A stretch of 64,000 bases of DNA from the NCBI RefSeq assembly GCF_015354405.1, contig NZ_JADKYP010000004.1, forward strand, positions 186,001 to 250,000, in the 5' to 3' direction. This stretch comes from Nocardia sp. BSTN01 (GTDB taxonomy: Bacteria; Actinomycetota; Actinomycetes; Mycobacteriales; Mycobacteriaceae). This document shows positions 16,592 through 25,550 of the stretch, piece by piece. The notes beneath the pieces are model-generated. The model was not told the origin of the DNA and did no database searches. It saw only the letters and a list, made by a program, of their open reading frames with translations. The position numbers were made by a program, and so were the translations under genes. Each line of letters starts with the position of its first letter. Position 1 is the stretch's first letter.

Positions 16592-17299
16592 TCAATCGGT
16601 CGCGCGCGCGGCCGCGTATTCGGGGAAGCGCTCCCGCAGTGCGGTATCGAACGCGGTGGCATCGGCCAGAGAATCTCTTTTGTGGAATTGCTCACGATGC
16701 AGGTACCAATCCATCAACGCCGCCGCATCCGATACGCGGTCGTCGAGAATGCACAACAACAGAGTGCCACGCAGCAACGTCGGGTCCGGATTGGTCTCCC
16801 ACGGAGCGATAGTGGGCTCGCGCGCCGTTTGCAGCAGGGCGGGAAAGGTAGATCGTTTGTCGAACCACGTACGTACCGGGCCGCGAACACACGCCATGAA
16901 ATCAGCGACCGCGTCATCAACAACATCGGCGTAAATCATGATCGGAAACGTCTCCGTATCATCGAGTAGCTCAAAGAGTCCACGATTGATGTCACCGCGA
17001 CTGAGGCCTTCGCCAGGTAACTCTTCCATGAGCTTGTCGACAGCCGGTGACCCGATCCTCGCGGTACCCGACAGGCTCAGACCACCGTCATGTTGCCGCT
17101 CGATATAGGCGTCGAGTACTTGAGTCATGCCGGGGATCGGAGCCTGGGCAGGGTGAAACGAGAGTTTCGTCCACAGGACTTTCTTGGCGCTGGGTCCCGC
17201 CTGGGGTGGTGCGGCGAGGGTGTAGCCTTCGGCCTGCATGACCTTGGGGAGGCGGGTGATGATCTGCTTGGTCCACGCGATCTGGAAACGTGCACCCAC
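16592..17299 (-). CDS. Hypothetical cytosolic protein
   Basis: 235 residues from GTG 17299, which follows a GGGA-type ribosome binding site. Mixed alpha/beta composition, no membrane segments. Distinctive stretches are 'WTKQIITRLPKVMQAEGY' at the N-terminus and 'GLFELLDDTETFPIMIYADVVDDAVADFM' in the middle. The first 41 codons of the longer open frame to 17422 are Arg/Thr-rich and unlike a real N-terminus. No family recognised. Confidence 0.55.
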   Translation of the reverse strand: MGARFQIAWTKQIITRLPKVMQAEGYTLAAPPQAGPSAKKVLWTKLSFHPAQAPIPGMTQVLDAYIERQHDGGLSLSGTARIGSPAVDKLMEELPGEGLSRGDINRGLFELLDDTETFPIMIYADVVDDAVADFMACVRGPVRTWFDKRSTFPALLQTAREPTIAPWETNPDPTLLRGTLLLCILDDRVSDAAALMDWYLHREQFHKRDSLADATAFDTALRERFPEYAAARATD

Positions 17300-17647
17300 G
17301 CCTAAATCCCTTCTCGGACAGCAATTTCGTGTTTGCCCGCCAGTGCGTCTGCGAGCGTGAGCGGTGGCCAGGGTCGCGGGCCCGTTCGGACACTCGGCCG
17401 TGCTCGAATTCGGCGATAGCACCCAGGGATCTGGAAGAACGTGCGCCTGATCGCGGTGGCGGTGTCGCTGCCCTGATCAAGCACCACCATCGACGCCGCG
17501 CGGTCCTGCAGTGTCTTCGATTAGCGGGGCGAGTCTCGCGTCGACGTGGTGCAGCGTCTCGAGCCGAAGGTGGCCGCTCGGTGCCGCTGCGGCCCGCTCA
17601 CCCATTCCATGCAAATCAGCACACTGCAGAACCCGCGGATGCACTTG
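17300..17647. other. Intergenic, no gene supported
   Basis: About 350 bp between two leftward genes. Short open frames in both directions have no convincing start or protein-like composition. No RNA or repeat seen. Confidence 0.4.
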
Positions 17648-18010
17648 TCACCAGCGCCATTGGAGGTGGCCATCGCCGAGGAATTCGAGCGAGTACGCCT
17701 GGTGGTCCAATCCGTCCTGGGTCTTGATTGTCCATGTGCCGTACTCGCACCAATCAACATCAGCCTGTGTCACGTCGTGGCGAGCCAACTCCTGTATGCA
17801 GAGTCGGTCGTATGAGTCGTCGTCCTCGGGCAGGTCCTCCGTCTCGTTCAGCCACTGCAGGTAGCTGGCAGCTCGGTCCGAGCGTGCTCCCCGTGCAGGG
17901 TCGGAATCTTGCAAAGTACCGTTAGCCCAGGGGGTTTCATAGGAGTATGCGGTGATCAAGCCGACGGGCTCCTGATTGCGGAACAGCTGCATCGGCGTTC
18001 GTAAATCCAT
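17648..18010 (-). CDS. Small acidic hypothetical protein
   Basis: 120 residues. Starts M-D-L-R-T-P-M-Q-L-F; M7 may be the true start. A beta-rich N-terminus with 'GLITAYSYETPWANGTL', an acidic linker with 'EDLPEDDDSYDRLC', and a C-terminus ending W-R-W after 'AYSLEFLGDGHLQ'. The size, acidity and C-terminal beta strands resemble orphan immunity-type proteins of actinobacteria, but I cannot place it in a named family. Confidence 0.6.
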   Translation of the reverse strand: MDLRTPMQLFRNQEPVGLITAYSYETPWANGTLQDSDPARGARSDRAASYLQWLNETEDLPEDDDSYDRLCIQELARHDVTQADVDWCEYGTWTIKTQDGLDHQAYSLEFLGDGHLQWRW

Positions 18011-18215
18011 AGGGTCAGGCTAGAGGAGCCACTCCGGGGCGCATCGTGCTGTGAATCCGGCAACGCAGGCGTGCTCGTAGATACATGAGCTGACGTAGGG
18101 GGGAAGTAGTCGCCGAGTTCGATCCACAGCGGGCCGGCTGGGCTCGTCGAGCACGCCCCCGTCGGCGAGGAGCGGCCCTGGTAGCCATCACGCGGTGACT
18201 GCCGCGGCCGTGGGG

Positions 18216-18638
18216 TCATGGCCGGAATCCGATGCTGATTCGGGTGATGATCGGTTGCGGTGCGCGGTCCTGGTAGAGGCAGCTCAGCATCTCACGCACG
18301 GCCAAGACGCCCAGTCCGCGATAGACCGGCGCGCAGGAATCGACCAAGGATTGTTCGATGGCGCGGACCACCACTCGCGCCGAGACCGACTCGCCGCGGC
18401 GGCGGTCCGGGTCGTGGGTGCCCGTGCCCGCCAACTCGATCAAGGCCCCCTCGGCGAGAGCGTCGTTGAGTTCGGTGTAAGGGCATGGTGCGCAGGCGAA
18501 TTCGACCGATGATGGTTCGCCGTCGGGGATAGGCTCGAAATCCACTACGGCGTAGCCCCAGTCGGGCGCACAATTGCCCGGCGATTTCTTCGAGCGCACC
18601 GAGACTCCGCGCACCGGCCGGGCCAGCAGGATCGTCAT
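18216..18638 (-). CDS. Hypothetical protein with a decayed paralogue in the same element
   Basis: 140 residues, ATG 18638. It has a central 'ACAPCPYTELNDALAEGALIEL' region and a C-terminal 'VYRGLGVLAVREM...IITRIS' block. That C-terminal block recurs as a pseudogene at about 14410-14600, showing local duplication. No transmembrane segment. The family is not recognised. Confidence 0.55.
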   Translation of the reverse strand: MTILLARPVRGVSVRSKKSPGNCAPDWGYAVVDFEPIPDGEPSSVEFACAPCPYTELNDALAEGALIELAGTGTHDPDRRRGESVSARVVVRAIEQSLVDSCAPVYRGLGVLAVREMLSCLYQDRAPQPIITRISIGFRP

Positions 18639-18859
18639 GTCGCGATGATACGAGGCTGCGAACGGTCGAGCACCGATCTCGACTGCGACCCTGCGGTCGA
18701 TCCGAGGAAGTCAGTAGCCGGCGTCGTCCGGACCAGCAAGCGCCGCTTCTCGGGAAACGCCCGGGCCGCAGAGGATCCGCCACCATCAGACGGGGTCAGC
18801 ATGTCGTTGGGTTGCTGTAGCTTTCGGGCAGTGATCGCGGATCGGCGCGGTCCGCGTGG

Positions 18860-19498
18860 GTGGAAGGCGCGACAGCGTTGAGTGAAGAACAGGTCCCTGG
18901 CACCGCTGGTGCGCCGGTCGGTGGAGGCAAGCGGCGAGGTTGGGTGCGGTGGGCGCGGTTCGCGGGGCCGTTGGTCGGGGCCGTGATCGGGGTGACGGCA
19001 GCCAACTGGGGACAGCTGTGGCACTCCGGTCACGCTGATGCCGATGCCCATGCGGTGGTGGTGTTGCCCGCGGCGGTCGAAGGGTATGCGCAGCAGACCG
19101 ATGCCGACGCCGCGGCGCTGGTTCAGCAGATTCTCGCCCAGGGCCAAGGCAAGAAGGGGATCGGTACGCACGTGGCCGGTGTGTACGGGCCGGATGGATC
19201 CAGTGATGTGGTGGTTGTGGAGGCGTTGACCGGGCATGCGGGGCACCCGGATCAAGACATCGCCGACGATATCGACAAGCAGCGGGCCGCGACCGGGGTG
19301 ACGATGAGTCCGGTGGATGCCGGCCCGCTGGGCGGAAAAGCGGTGTGTGGCACGGGAACCAGTCAAGGCGCGGCGGCGGCGATCTGCGAGTGGATCGACG
19401 CCGACACCTTCGGGCGCCTGGTCTGGAGTGGCGCGCTCGCAGCGGACGGTCCGAGCCATCTGCAGGAGATCCGCGCCCAGATCGAGCACACGTACTAA
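18860..19498 (+). CDS. Single-pass membrane or exported protein
   Basis: 212 residues from GTG 18860; TTG 18878 is an alternative. A basic segment 'GGGKRRGWVRWARF' precedes one hydrophobic helix (about residues 34-50), after which about 160 residues lie outside the membrane, with two Cys (V-C-G-T-G and A-I-C-E-W) that could form a disulfide. It is followed 17 bp later by the DUF6301-like gene, so the two are probably co-transcribed. Function unknown. Confidence 0.55.
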   Translation: MEGATALSEEQVPGTAGAPVGGGKRRGWVRWARFAGPLVGAVIGVTAANWGQLWHSGHADADAHAVVVLPAAVEGYAQQTDADAAALVQQILAQGQGKKGIGTHVAGVYGPDGSSDVVVVEALTGHAGHPDQDIADDIDKQRAATGVTMSPVDAGPLGGKAVCGTGTSQGAAAAICEWIDADTFGRLVWSGALAADGPSHLQEIRAQIEHTY

Positions 19499-19515
19499 AG
19501 GGAACGACCAGCATC

Positions 19516-20031
19516 ATGCGGATAGACCTCGACCGTGCCCTCGCCGTCGTCCAGGCCGCGATAGCGTTCGACTGGACCTGGACCACCGACGACCTGCCCG
19601 GCTTCGCTCACCGTGTGGGTTGGCAGGTCGAGGGTCTCGACCCACCGACGATCACCACCAACTTCGATGTCAACCGCACCGACGCGGTGGCCTACCTCGA
19701 CCACAGGCCTCGGCCCGTCGGCGCCCGGTCGGTCCACCGCATCTGCTACTACTACACCGACGTCGTGCTCGACGACCCGAGCGTCAAACCGCAGCTGGAC
19801 AACGCGTTCAACACAATCGCCCCCCGGATACACGAACTCGCGGGCGAGATCCTGACCGAAACCTGGTCGCGCAACGACACCCGGATGTTGCGCTGGGATC
19901 TTCCGAACCTGGTCGTGAAACTCTGGGTCAACGACGGTGCCGGGGATATCGATCTGGTCAATCCAGCGCGGCAAGCGCGTGACGACGAGTTCGACCGAAT
20001 GCTCGAGTCGTCGGAAGAAGACACCGGCTGA
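19516..20031 (+). CDS. DUF6301-like protein
   Basis: 171 residues from ATG 19516, preceded by AAAGGGA. The N-terminus (a V-V-Q-A-A-I-A-F-D-W-T-W-T-T-D-D-L-P-G-F stretch) and the later 'RDL-x-N-L-V-V-K-L-W-V'-like strand resemble the DUF6301 family found repeatedly in Nocardia genomes, often near secreted-protein loci. The family has no known activity. It pairs with the upstream exported protein. Confidence 0.6.
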   Translation: MRIDLDRALAVVQAAIAFDWTWTTDDLPGFAHRVGWQVEGLDPPTITTNFDVNRTDAVAYLDHRPRPVGARSVHRICYYYTDVVLDDPSVKPQLDNAFNTIAPRIHELAGEILTETWSRNDTRMLRWDLPNLVVKLWVNDGAGDIDLVNPARQARDDEFDRMLESSEEDTG

Positions 20032-20152
20032 AGCACCTTCCAAGTACTGGGCCCGAGCTCGTACTGAGCTGGAAATGAACTACCGCGCGGACCGGGTGCT
20101 CGATTTCGACGCCTCGGTCAGATCTGGATAGCTTCGGGTGGTCGGCGGGCGA

Positions 20153-21235
20153 TCATGAATCGGTGCGGGAGATGCCCAACTCGGCCTCGAGATAGGACAT
20201 TGCGACGTGGCCCCAGGAGGAGAACGTGACTTCGTTTGGACCGTTGACGCCGAGGACATCGCGGAACGTGGCAGCCGTCCGCTGTGCCACATCACCGAAT
20301 GCCACATTCCTCCAGTGGCGTCCACGCGGTGCTAGCCACCCTGGGTGTTCAAAGCCGTAGGCCTGCTGGGGCGCCCATGTCCACCCCAACCGCGTCATCC
20401 GCTGATGAAACTCGTCTCGACTGAGCCCGGCCGACTCCCACATGACCGACTCATTGGCGATGGCGAAGTTGTCATTCACGAACTGGACGAAACACTTGTC
20501 CCGATCAACTCCCGGCGCCGACAACGTCAGCATCGCACCTTTCGGTAGCGTGGTGAGGACCCATTCGAGTCGCTCAACGAAATCTGCCCAGTCGCAACAT
20601 TTTTCGTCAGTGCCGCGTTCACTCGGACGATCCGGGGCGATCGAGGTCAGCTTGCGTGTGATCCCGTGGAGAGCGTCGACGGGCCCGTTGTCGTCGAACG
20701 TGCTGTAGCGCAACCGCTCCGGCGTCGCCTCCAGCCCGTCACGGAGAACCTCGATTACTGCGGCAGCGATCTTGGAGCGCGCGACCGGGTCATTTGGCCA
20801 GTAGGTGCGCCATTGCAGCGCGGTTTCCGGGCGCCGGGCGACTCTGGCTCGTGCTCGACTATGGGCAGGCCGTGCCAACTCCTCGGGTGTCCATTCTTCG
20901 GCGGCTTCTTCGGCGGGGGTGACCCATCGCGGATCGGGCATCCACACCGCGAGCTCGGAGACGACCCGCGTGCTCGAGTCTGCCCCGACAATCGTGCTGA
21001 TAGATGTTCTTCGGTGCGATCGAAGCACCGACAACAAACGGTCACGGACTTGGTGATCGGCCGGAACGGGAACCTTGATCAGTACCTCGTCGCCCCAGAC
21101 GTAGAACATCACTTCGTGTCCGGACGCGTTGTCGCGCAGCCGGATACCGTTCCCGGAGCGCGGTTGGTCCTCGCCGAAGTCGAACAGATACTCCGGCATG
21201 TCCTCGAGGATCCGCGCCCAGCCGTTTTCAGTCAT
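20153..21235 (-). CDS. TY-Chap domain protein (YbjN/type III chaperone-like)
   Basis: 360 residues. An N-terminal region (1-120) carries 'IRLRDNASGHEVMFYVWGDEVLIKV'. A TY-Chap-like domain from about residue 213 is recognised by 'DWADFVERLEWVLTTLP', then a 'CFVQFV' strand, then 'RLGWTWAP'. TY-Chap domains are related to YbjN and type III secretion chaperones and are predicted to bind peptides or toxin domains. A paralogue with the same domain order lies at 21899-22861 on the other strand. Confidence 0.68.
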   Translation of the reverse strand: MTENGWARILEDMPEYLFDFGEDQPRSGNGIRLRDNASGHEVMFYVWGDEVLIKVPVPADHQVRDRLLSVLRSHRRTSISTIVGADSSTRVVSELAVWMPDPRWVTPAEEAAEEWTPEELARPAHSRARARVARRPETALQWRTYWPNDPVARSKIAAAVIEVLRDGLEATPERLRYSTFDDNGPVDALHGITRKLTSIAPDRPSERGTDEKCCDWADFVERLEWVLTTLPKGAMLTLSAPGVDRDKCFVQFVNDNFAIANESVMWESAGLSRDEFHQRMTRLGWTWAPQQAYGFEHPGWLAPRGRHWRNVAFGDVAQRTAATFRDVLGVNGPNEVTFSSWGHVAMSYLEAELGISRTDS

Positions 21236-21240
21236 CTTTG

Positions 21241-21898
21241 TCTCCCCGATCCTGTTGTCGGCGTGACCATACGTGCCGGTACCGACAACGAAACGATCAC
21301 CACCGAGCAGAGTCTGCCGCGGCGGTCTACCCGCCCGTCTGCGTCACGACAGCCATCGCCGGCCGATCCTTCTTGTCTGCAACTCTGACATCTGCCGGGA
21401 AGACCTACTACTGAAAGGCGTGGGAAACCCCCAGATCACCTGCGAGTCCGCACGAAAATGTCAGCGTCTCGGCCGCTTCGAAATGTCAGTGCACACGCTA
21501 CTGGCGAACTCGAGGACATTCAGGCCGGCTGCCGCGCCTGCCGGGGCGGTCGGGCTTTCTCAGCGTGGCATCGGATTCCGGTCCCCGGAGAAGGCCTGGC
21601 CGCGCGCGGACAGCGCCTCGGCTGGCCAACGGCCACGCGAGTGTGTTTCCAACCACGGACCGTTTAGCAATCCGCGTACACGGTACGTGCTACTGCCCAT
21701 GTCTGCGAGACATGTTCCCCCGGAATACATCTCGTGAACGACCGTATCCGGGCGCTGCTGACCAACGACAGCCCTACACACTCCGGGGGTTTCTGGCGTT
21801 CGGTCAGCGCAGCATGCGGCATGCGCGGGCGCTGGGAGTCGATGTTGTCGTTGGGGTCGGATACGTTTCTCGCGACAGAGTGACACGGGAGGACGATC
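21241..21898. other. Long intergenic region between divergent TY-Chap genes
   Basis: About 660 bp. No supported gene. It contains a broken copy of the start of the 13582-14358 gene (about 21330-21400). It should hold promoters for both TY-Chap genes; a GGAGG ribosome binding site precedes ATG 21899. Confidence 0.4.
21330..21400 (-). pseudogene. Remnant of the 5' end of the 13582-14358 gene
   Basis: Leftward, ATGGCTGTCGTGACGCAGAC is identical to the first 20 nt of the gene starting at 14358, then the copy stops early (M-A-V-V-T-Q-T-G-G-stop). The upstream GCAGACAAG and GCCGG segments also match. It is a decayed duplicate of that gene's start region. Confidence 0.5.
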
Positions 21899-22861
21899 AT
21901 GACGGCCAAGGGCTTGGAGAAGCTGCAGGCTGCGATCCCTGAGCTGGTGTTCATCGAGTTCGACGATGATGCCGAACCGATCCAGAAATGGAAGTTCGTC
22001 AGGTTGCGCGACCGCGGTTCCGGTAACGAGGTCGTGGTCTACGAGAACGGGAAGTCGGTCGAGATCACGATCGCCGGCCCGGTGGATCCGGATGCTCCGC
22101 CCCAGGCGCGCACGGTGTTGCAGAACGGGGCGATTTGGCCGCGCGGGTCCGCTGACGGCGAACGCTTTGTTATCGGCTGGAACCCTATGCGCGCCGAAGA
22201 CAGTTACATCCAACAGGTGTCGGCTTCGGTCATCGAGATCATGCGCGACGGGCTGGGAATGGACCTCGAGCGCGTTCGCTACACCGCGGGCGACGAAACC
22301 GGATACCAGCCCGGGCCGTGGGCACTGCGTGACCTGTTGACCGCCGAGCAACCCACCGAGCGCGGCGCGCCCGATCGGTGCACCGACTGGACGGATTTCG
22401 CCGAGCGATTGGAATGGGTATTGAGCACTATGCCCGGCTACGACATCGTGACCGTCGATGCCCCGGCAGTGGTTGATCTCGGTTCGATCCAATTCCAGCA
22501 GGACGATGGGAGATTGGAGGCGACCATGATCACATCGGACACCGTCGCTGGGTTCGGTGACCAGGACCTTCGGCTGCGGGCACTGGGCTGGCGAGCGACA
22601 GAGGGACCGGGAGACCCCTATGTGGAATGGCTGTATGGCCCGTTCTGTTCGTCCGCCGGTTTCATCGACCGTCGCCTTGACCGAATTCCGCACCTCGCGG
22701 TCGACACTTTCCGCACGGTGCACGGCGTCAACAGCCCACAAGACCTCGCTATCCGCGGCGATGAGCAGACCGTTGTCAACGGCCCCCAGGCTTATATCAG
22801 CAGAGAACTCGGCATCCCCTGTCTTCCCTGGGAAAGTCCCGCGACAGCCGCGACGGCGTAG
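21899..22861 (+). CDS. TY-Chap domain protein, paralogue
   Basis: 320 residues. Same order as the protein at 20153-21235: an N-terminal 'VRLRDRGSGNEVVVYENGKSVEI' segment, a middle helix 'ASVIEIMRDGLGM', then from residue 161 'CTDWTDFAERLEWVLSTMP', a 'IQFQ' strand, 'LRALGW', and a C-terminal 'YISRELGI' helix matching 'YLEAELGI' in the other copy. It is followed 3 bp later by a lipoprotein gene, so a chaperone-client or chaperone-surface-protein pair is possible. Peptide binding is inferred from the domain only. Confidence 0.68.
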   Translation: MTAKGLEKLQAAIPELVFIEFDDDAEPIQKWKFVRLRDRGSGNEVVVYENGKSVEITIAGPVDPDAPPQARTVLQNGAIWPRGSADGERFVIGWNPMRAEDSYIQQVSASVIEIMRDGLGMDLERVRYTAGDETGYQPGPWALRDLLTAEQPTERGAPDRCTDWTDFAERLEWVLSTMPGYDIVTVDAPAVVDLGSIQFQQDDGRLEATMITSDTVAGFGDQDLRLRALGWRATEGPGDPYVEWLYGPFCSSAGFIDRRLDRIPHLAVDTFRTVHGVNSPQDLAIRGDEQTVVNGPQAYISRELGIPCLPWESPATAATA

Positions 22862-22864
22862 GCG

Positions 22865-23515
22865 GTGTATCGCGACCGCCACCCACACCGCGAAGCCGGG
22901 ATCCGATGGCGGGCAGTGGCCGTGTTCGTGCTCGCGACCGTTCTTGCGCCCGCGCTGGTTTCGTGCGCGCAATCGCATCGCGGCGGAACCGAATCAGCAA
23001 GCGGCTCAGGGTGGACGAAGATGCCTGAGCTCACCTATCTCAACGATTTCCCGGTCGAGCCACAGATGACGGAGCAGATCGCTCAGGCGAAGACCGTCGA
23101 GCACTTATCGGAGACGATTCGAGGGCTTCCCGCGGAGTGGACTCTGACCATCGGTGATCACTGGCAGGGCGAGCCATCGAACCACGCGCGAATGCTGGAC
23201 AAGTGCACCTTCGAAAAGGAGGTGCCACATGCGCCGTACGGACTTTGGATCGACTATCACTTGGACGGCAGCAATGATCCGCTGGCCGAGTATCTACCGG
23301 CTCTACGTTCGATCTGGAAGTCCTTGGGATGGACTCTGACGGAGAACGTGGCAAATCCCCGAGTCCTCAAAGCGACCACGCCTGACCATTTCGCCCTGAC
23401 AGCCGCCCAAACCCCTGGCACCGGTGAAACGATGATCACGACGACGTCGCCGTGTTTTCCGGAGACGAATCGCGGTGGCGCCGGCCCGTTGCCGGGTTCC
23501 ATCCCTCGCTCGTGA
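22865..23515 (+). CDS. Lipoprotein of unknown function
   Basis: 216 residues from GTG 22865. The signal peptide has a basic start, a hydrophobic core 'AVFVLATVLAPA' and the lipobox L-V-S-C with C34 as the lipidated residue. The mature part is about 180 residues with 'IGDHWQGEPSNHARMLDKC' and a second Cys near the C-terminus. It is expected at the outer face of the membrane. It lies 3 bp after the TY-Chap gene, so it is co-transcribed. Confidence 0.7.
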   Translation: MYRDRHPHREAGIRWRAVAVFVLATVLAPALVSCAQSHRGGTESASGSGWTKMPELTYLNDFPVEPQMTEQIAQAKTVEHLSETIRGLPAEWTLTIGDHWQGEPSNHARMLDKCTFEKEVPHAPYGLWIDYHLDGSNDPLAEYLPALRSIWKSLGWTLTENVANPRVLKATTPDHFALTAAQTPGTGETMITTTSPCFPETNRGGAGPLPGSIPRS

Positions 23516-23885
23516 TCATGTGTAGTCGGGGGTTCAGTGGGTCCAGGTTTGGGTAGCGTACGACCGATGGTGCTGGTGGCGCCCGGCATAAGTAGCTGAG
23601 CCGCGGCGGTTGTCCGGTTGGCGTGACGGTCGGTGCGAAGCTAGCCCGCCTGCCGGTATCGTGGCGTATGCGAGGAGCTGACTGGTCTCGGGTAATAGAC
23701 CCGTCAGGAGTATGTCGTGGCAAAGGAACGCCCGTCCTCATTCCGCCCGCATCTGTCTGCCGTTTGTGCGAGGCGCCCTCATCAAAGTGATCGGAGCCTG
23801 GTCCCGGTTTCCGAATTCGGCGGACCACCCGCCATCGTAGCTAACTCTCAGCGAACATATCTCGCTTGATCTTGGCCGCAATCCG
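23516..23885. other. Intergenic, upstream of the excisionase
   Basis: 370 bp with no supported gene. It is presumably the control region of the xis-int pair; no operator or promoter is clear enough to call. Confidence 0.4.
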
Positions 23886-24104
23886 ATGTCTTCTGATGCG
23901 GAGTATCCGGCCAGGCCGATCCGGCGATGGGTGACCACCAGCGCAGCCGCTGCGCATATTCATGTGCATCCGGAAGTCCTTCGGCGCTGGAACCGGCAAC
24001 GAGACAGGTATCCGTGGCTGCCCAAGCCCAAGCGTGTGGGGAAGGACTTTCGTTGGGATCTCGATGCTTTGGATGCGGCGCTGGATGCGCTCGACGAGGA
24101 GTGA
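23886..24104 (+). CDS. Excisionase-like small HTH protein
   Basis: 72 residues: 'VTTSAAAAHIHVHPEVLRRWNRQ' forms a helix-turn-helix, followed by 'LPKPKRVGKDFRWDLDALDAALDAL', the wing and final helix of MerR/Xis-type excisionases. It lies 22 bp upstream of the integrase. It would bend DNA at the arm sites and favour excision of the 21-kb element. Confidence 0.75.
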   Translation: MSSDAEYPARPIRRWVTTSAAAAHIHVHPEVLRRWNRQRDRYPWLPKPKRVGKDFRWDLDALDAALDALDEE

Positions 24105-24126
24105 GATCGGCTGATCGGTTTCGGCG

Positions 24127-25452
24127 GTGACGCGAGGGAGGCCGGCGCGGGCGATCGGGGTTCCTGGTTCGCCGATGCTGACGGAGTTGTCGCCGGGGCA
24201 TTGGTGTGCTCGGCTTCTGGTGCGCGATGCGTCCGGGAGGCGGCGTGACCTCAAGCGGGTGTCGCCGGTGCGGCTCGATGCGCGTGGCCGGAAGATCCCG
24301 GACCGCAACGGCTCTCGGGCGCTGGATGAGGTTTTGGCCGCGGCCGCCATGATCCGGGTCGACCTCGGTGGGGAGCTGTCGGAGTCTACGACGGTTCGCA
24401 AGCTGTGGCTGCTGTATCGCGCGTATCTGGAGGAGCAGGGGCGTGCGCCGGGGACGCTCGAGCGGTACGACGTGGTGGCGGAGTTGTTCAACACCGCGTT
24501 CGGTGAGCGACGGCTGCTCGAGGTCACGACGTCGTCGGTCGAGGCGTTCCTGAAAAGCCTTGGCGCGGCCAAAGGGCCTTCATCGATGCGGACCGGACGC
24601 AACGTGTTGTCGGGGATGTTCCGCTACGCCGTCCGCAAGGACGCGCTCAGCGTCAATCCTGTCCGAGAGTCGCAGTTGACCAAGAACATCGAAGCCAAAG
24701 GCCGCACCGGCGGCGCTCGCGACATCACTATCGAGGAGCTGCGGTTCATGCTCGCGGCGGTGCGGACCTCGCGGCTGCCGTGCCCGCGCAAGCTGTCTCG
24801 CGCGGAACGCAATCGCGGGACGCCGGTGAAGTCCTATACCGCGCCGACGGTCGCGGACTACTGCGAGAGCACCGACCTGGCCGATTGGGTGACCCTGCTC
24901 GCGGCTACCGGCCTGCGCCGCAGCCAGACGCTGGGTCTGCTGTGGTCGGACATCGACCTCGACGACTGCACGCTGCGCGTGAGCGGCAAGGTTGTCCGCG
25001 TGAAGGGCCAAGGCCTGGTGCGGGTGGAGAAGGACGACGATCCGAAGAACCGTCGCGGAGTGATTGCGCTGCCCGAGTTCGCGGTGGAGATGTTGCGCCG
25101 CCGCAAGGTCGCGCTGGCCGCCCGCAGGCTCGCGTCACCGCCGGATCCGAACGCGACGGTCTTGGATCTGGTCTTCCCGTCCACGGTGTGGACGCTGCGC
25201 GATCCGCAGAATGTCGGCCACGAGTGGCAGCGAGTCCGCGACGCCCTGGGCATCCCGGACGACGTCACCGCCCACAGTTTCCGCGGCGCGGTCGCCACGA
25301 TTCTCGACGACGCCGGCCTGTCTGCCCGAGTCACTGCCGACGTCCTCATGCACGTCGATCCAGCCATGACCCAACGCCACTACATGGCCCGAGGCCGCGC
25401 CCACAGAGCAGCTGCCGATGCGCTGGACAGAGCCGTCAGCGGACAGTTCTGA
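24127..25452 (+). CDS. Tyrosine recombinase (integrase) of the tRNA-Ala element
   Basis: 441 residues from GTG 24127. N-terminal arm-binding region (20-75), core-binding domain (about 85-180), catalytic domain (about 200-435). Catalytic residues: R264 (ATGLRRSQ), H383 and R386 (HSFRG), H409 (LMHVD) and nucleophile Y419 (QRHYM). The 'LRRSQTLG' box is a variant of the usual 'LRRGEALG'. It sits 16 bp from its arm site and 99 bp from the attachment repeat at the right end of the element. Confidence 0.92.
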   Translation: MTRGRPARAIGVPGSPMLTELSPGHWCARLLVRDASGRRRDLKRVSPVRLDARGRKIPDRNGSRALDEVLAAAAMIRVDLGGELSESTTVRKLWLLYRAYLEEQGRAPGTLERYDVVAELFNTAFGERRLLEVTTSSVEAFLKSLGAAKGPSSMRTGRNVLSGMFRYAVRKDALSVNPVRESQLTKNIEAKGRTGGARDITIEELRFMLAAVRTSRLPCPRKLSRAERNRGTPVKSYTAPTVADYCESTDLADWVTLLAATGLRRSQTLGLLWSDIDLDDCTLRVSGKVVRVKGQGLVRVEKDDDPKNRRGVIALPEFAVEMLRRRKVALAARRLASPPDPNATVLDLVFPSTVWTLRDPQNVGHEWQRVRDALGIPDDVTAHSFRGAVATILDDAGLSARVTADVLMHVDPAMTQRHYMARGRAHRAAADALDRAVSGQF

Positions 25453-25467
25453 AGAACCACGCTCAGC

Positions 25468-25493
25468 GAATTAGTTGGGACTTTGTTGGAAGA
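25468..25493 (+). repeat. Arm-type integrase site, right end of element
   Basis: 26 nt matching 4364-4389 with one mismatch, with the same internal 11-bp period, between the integrase stop and the attachment repeat. Confidence 0.68.
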
Positions 25494-25550
25494 TCCGACC
25501 AACGAGGTAGGTCTTCGGGCGGAAGAAACCCGCCCTGACCTGCAAGCTGA

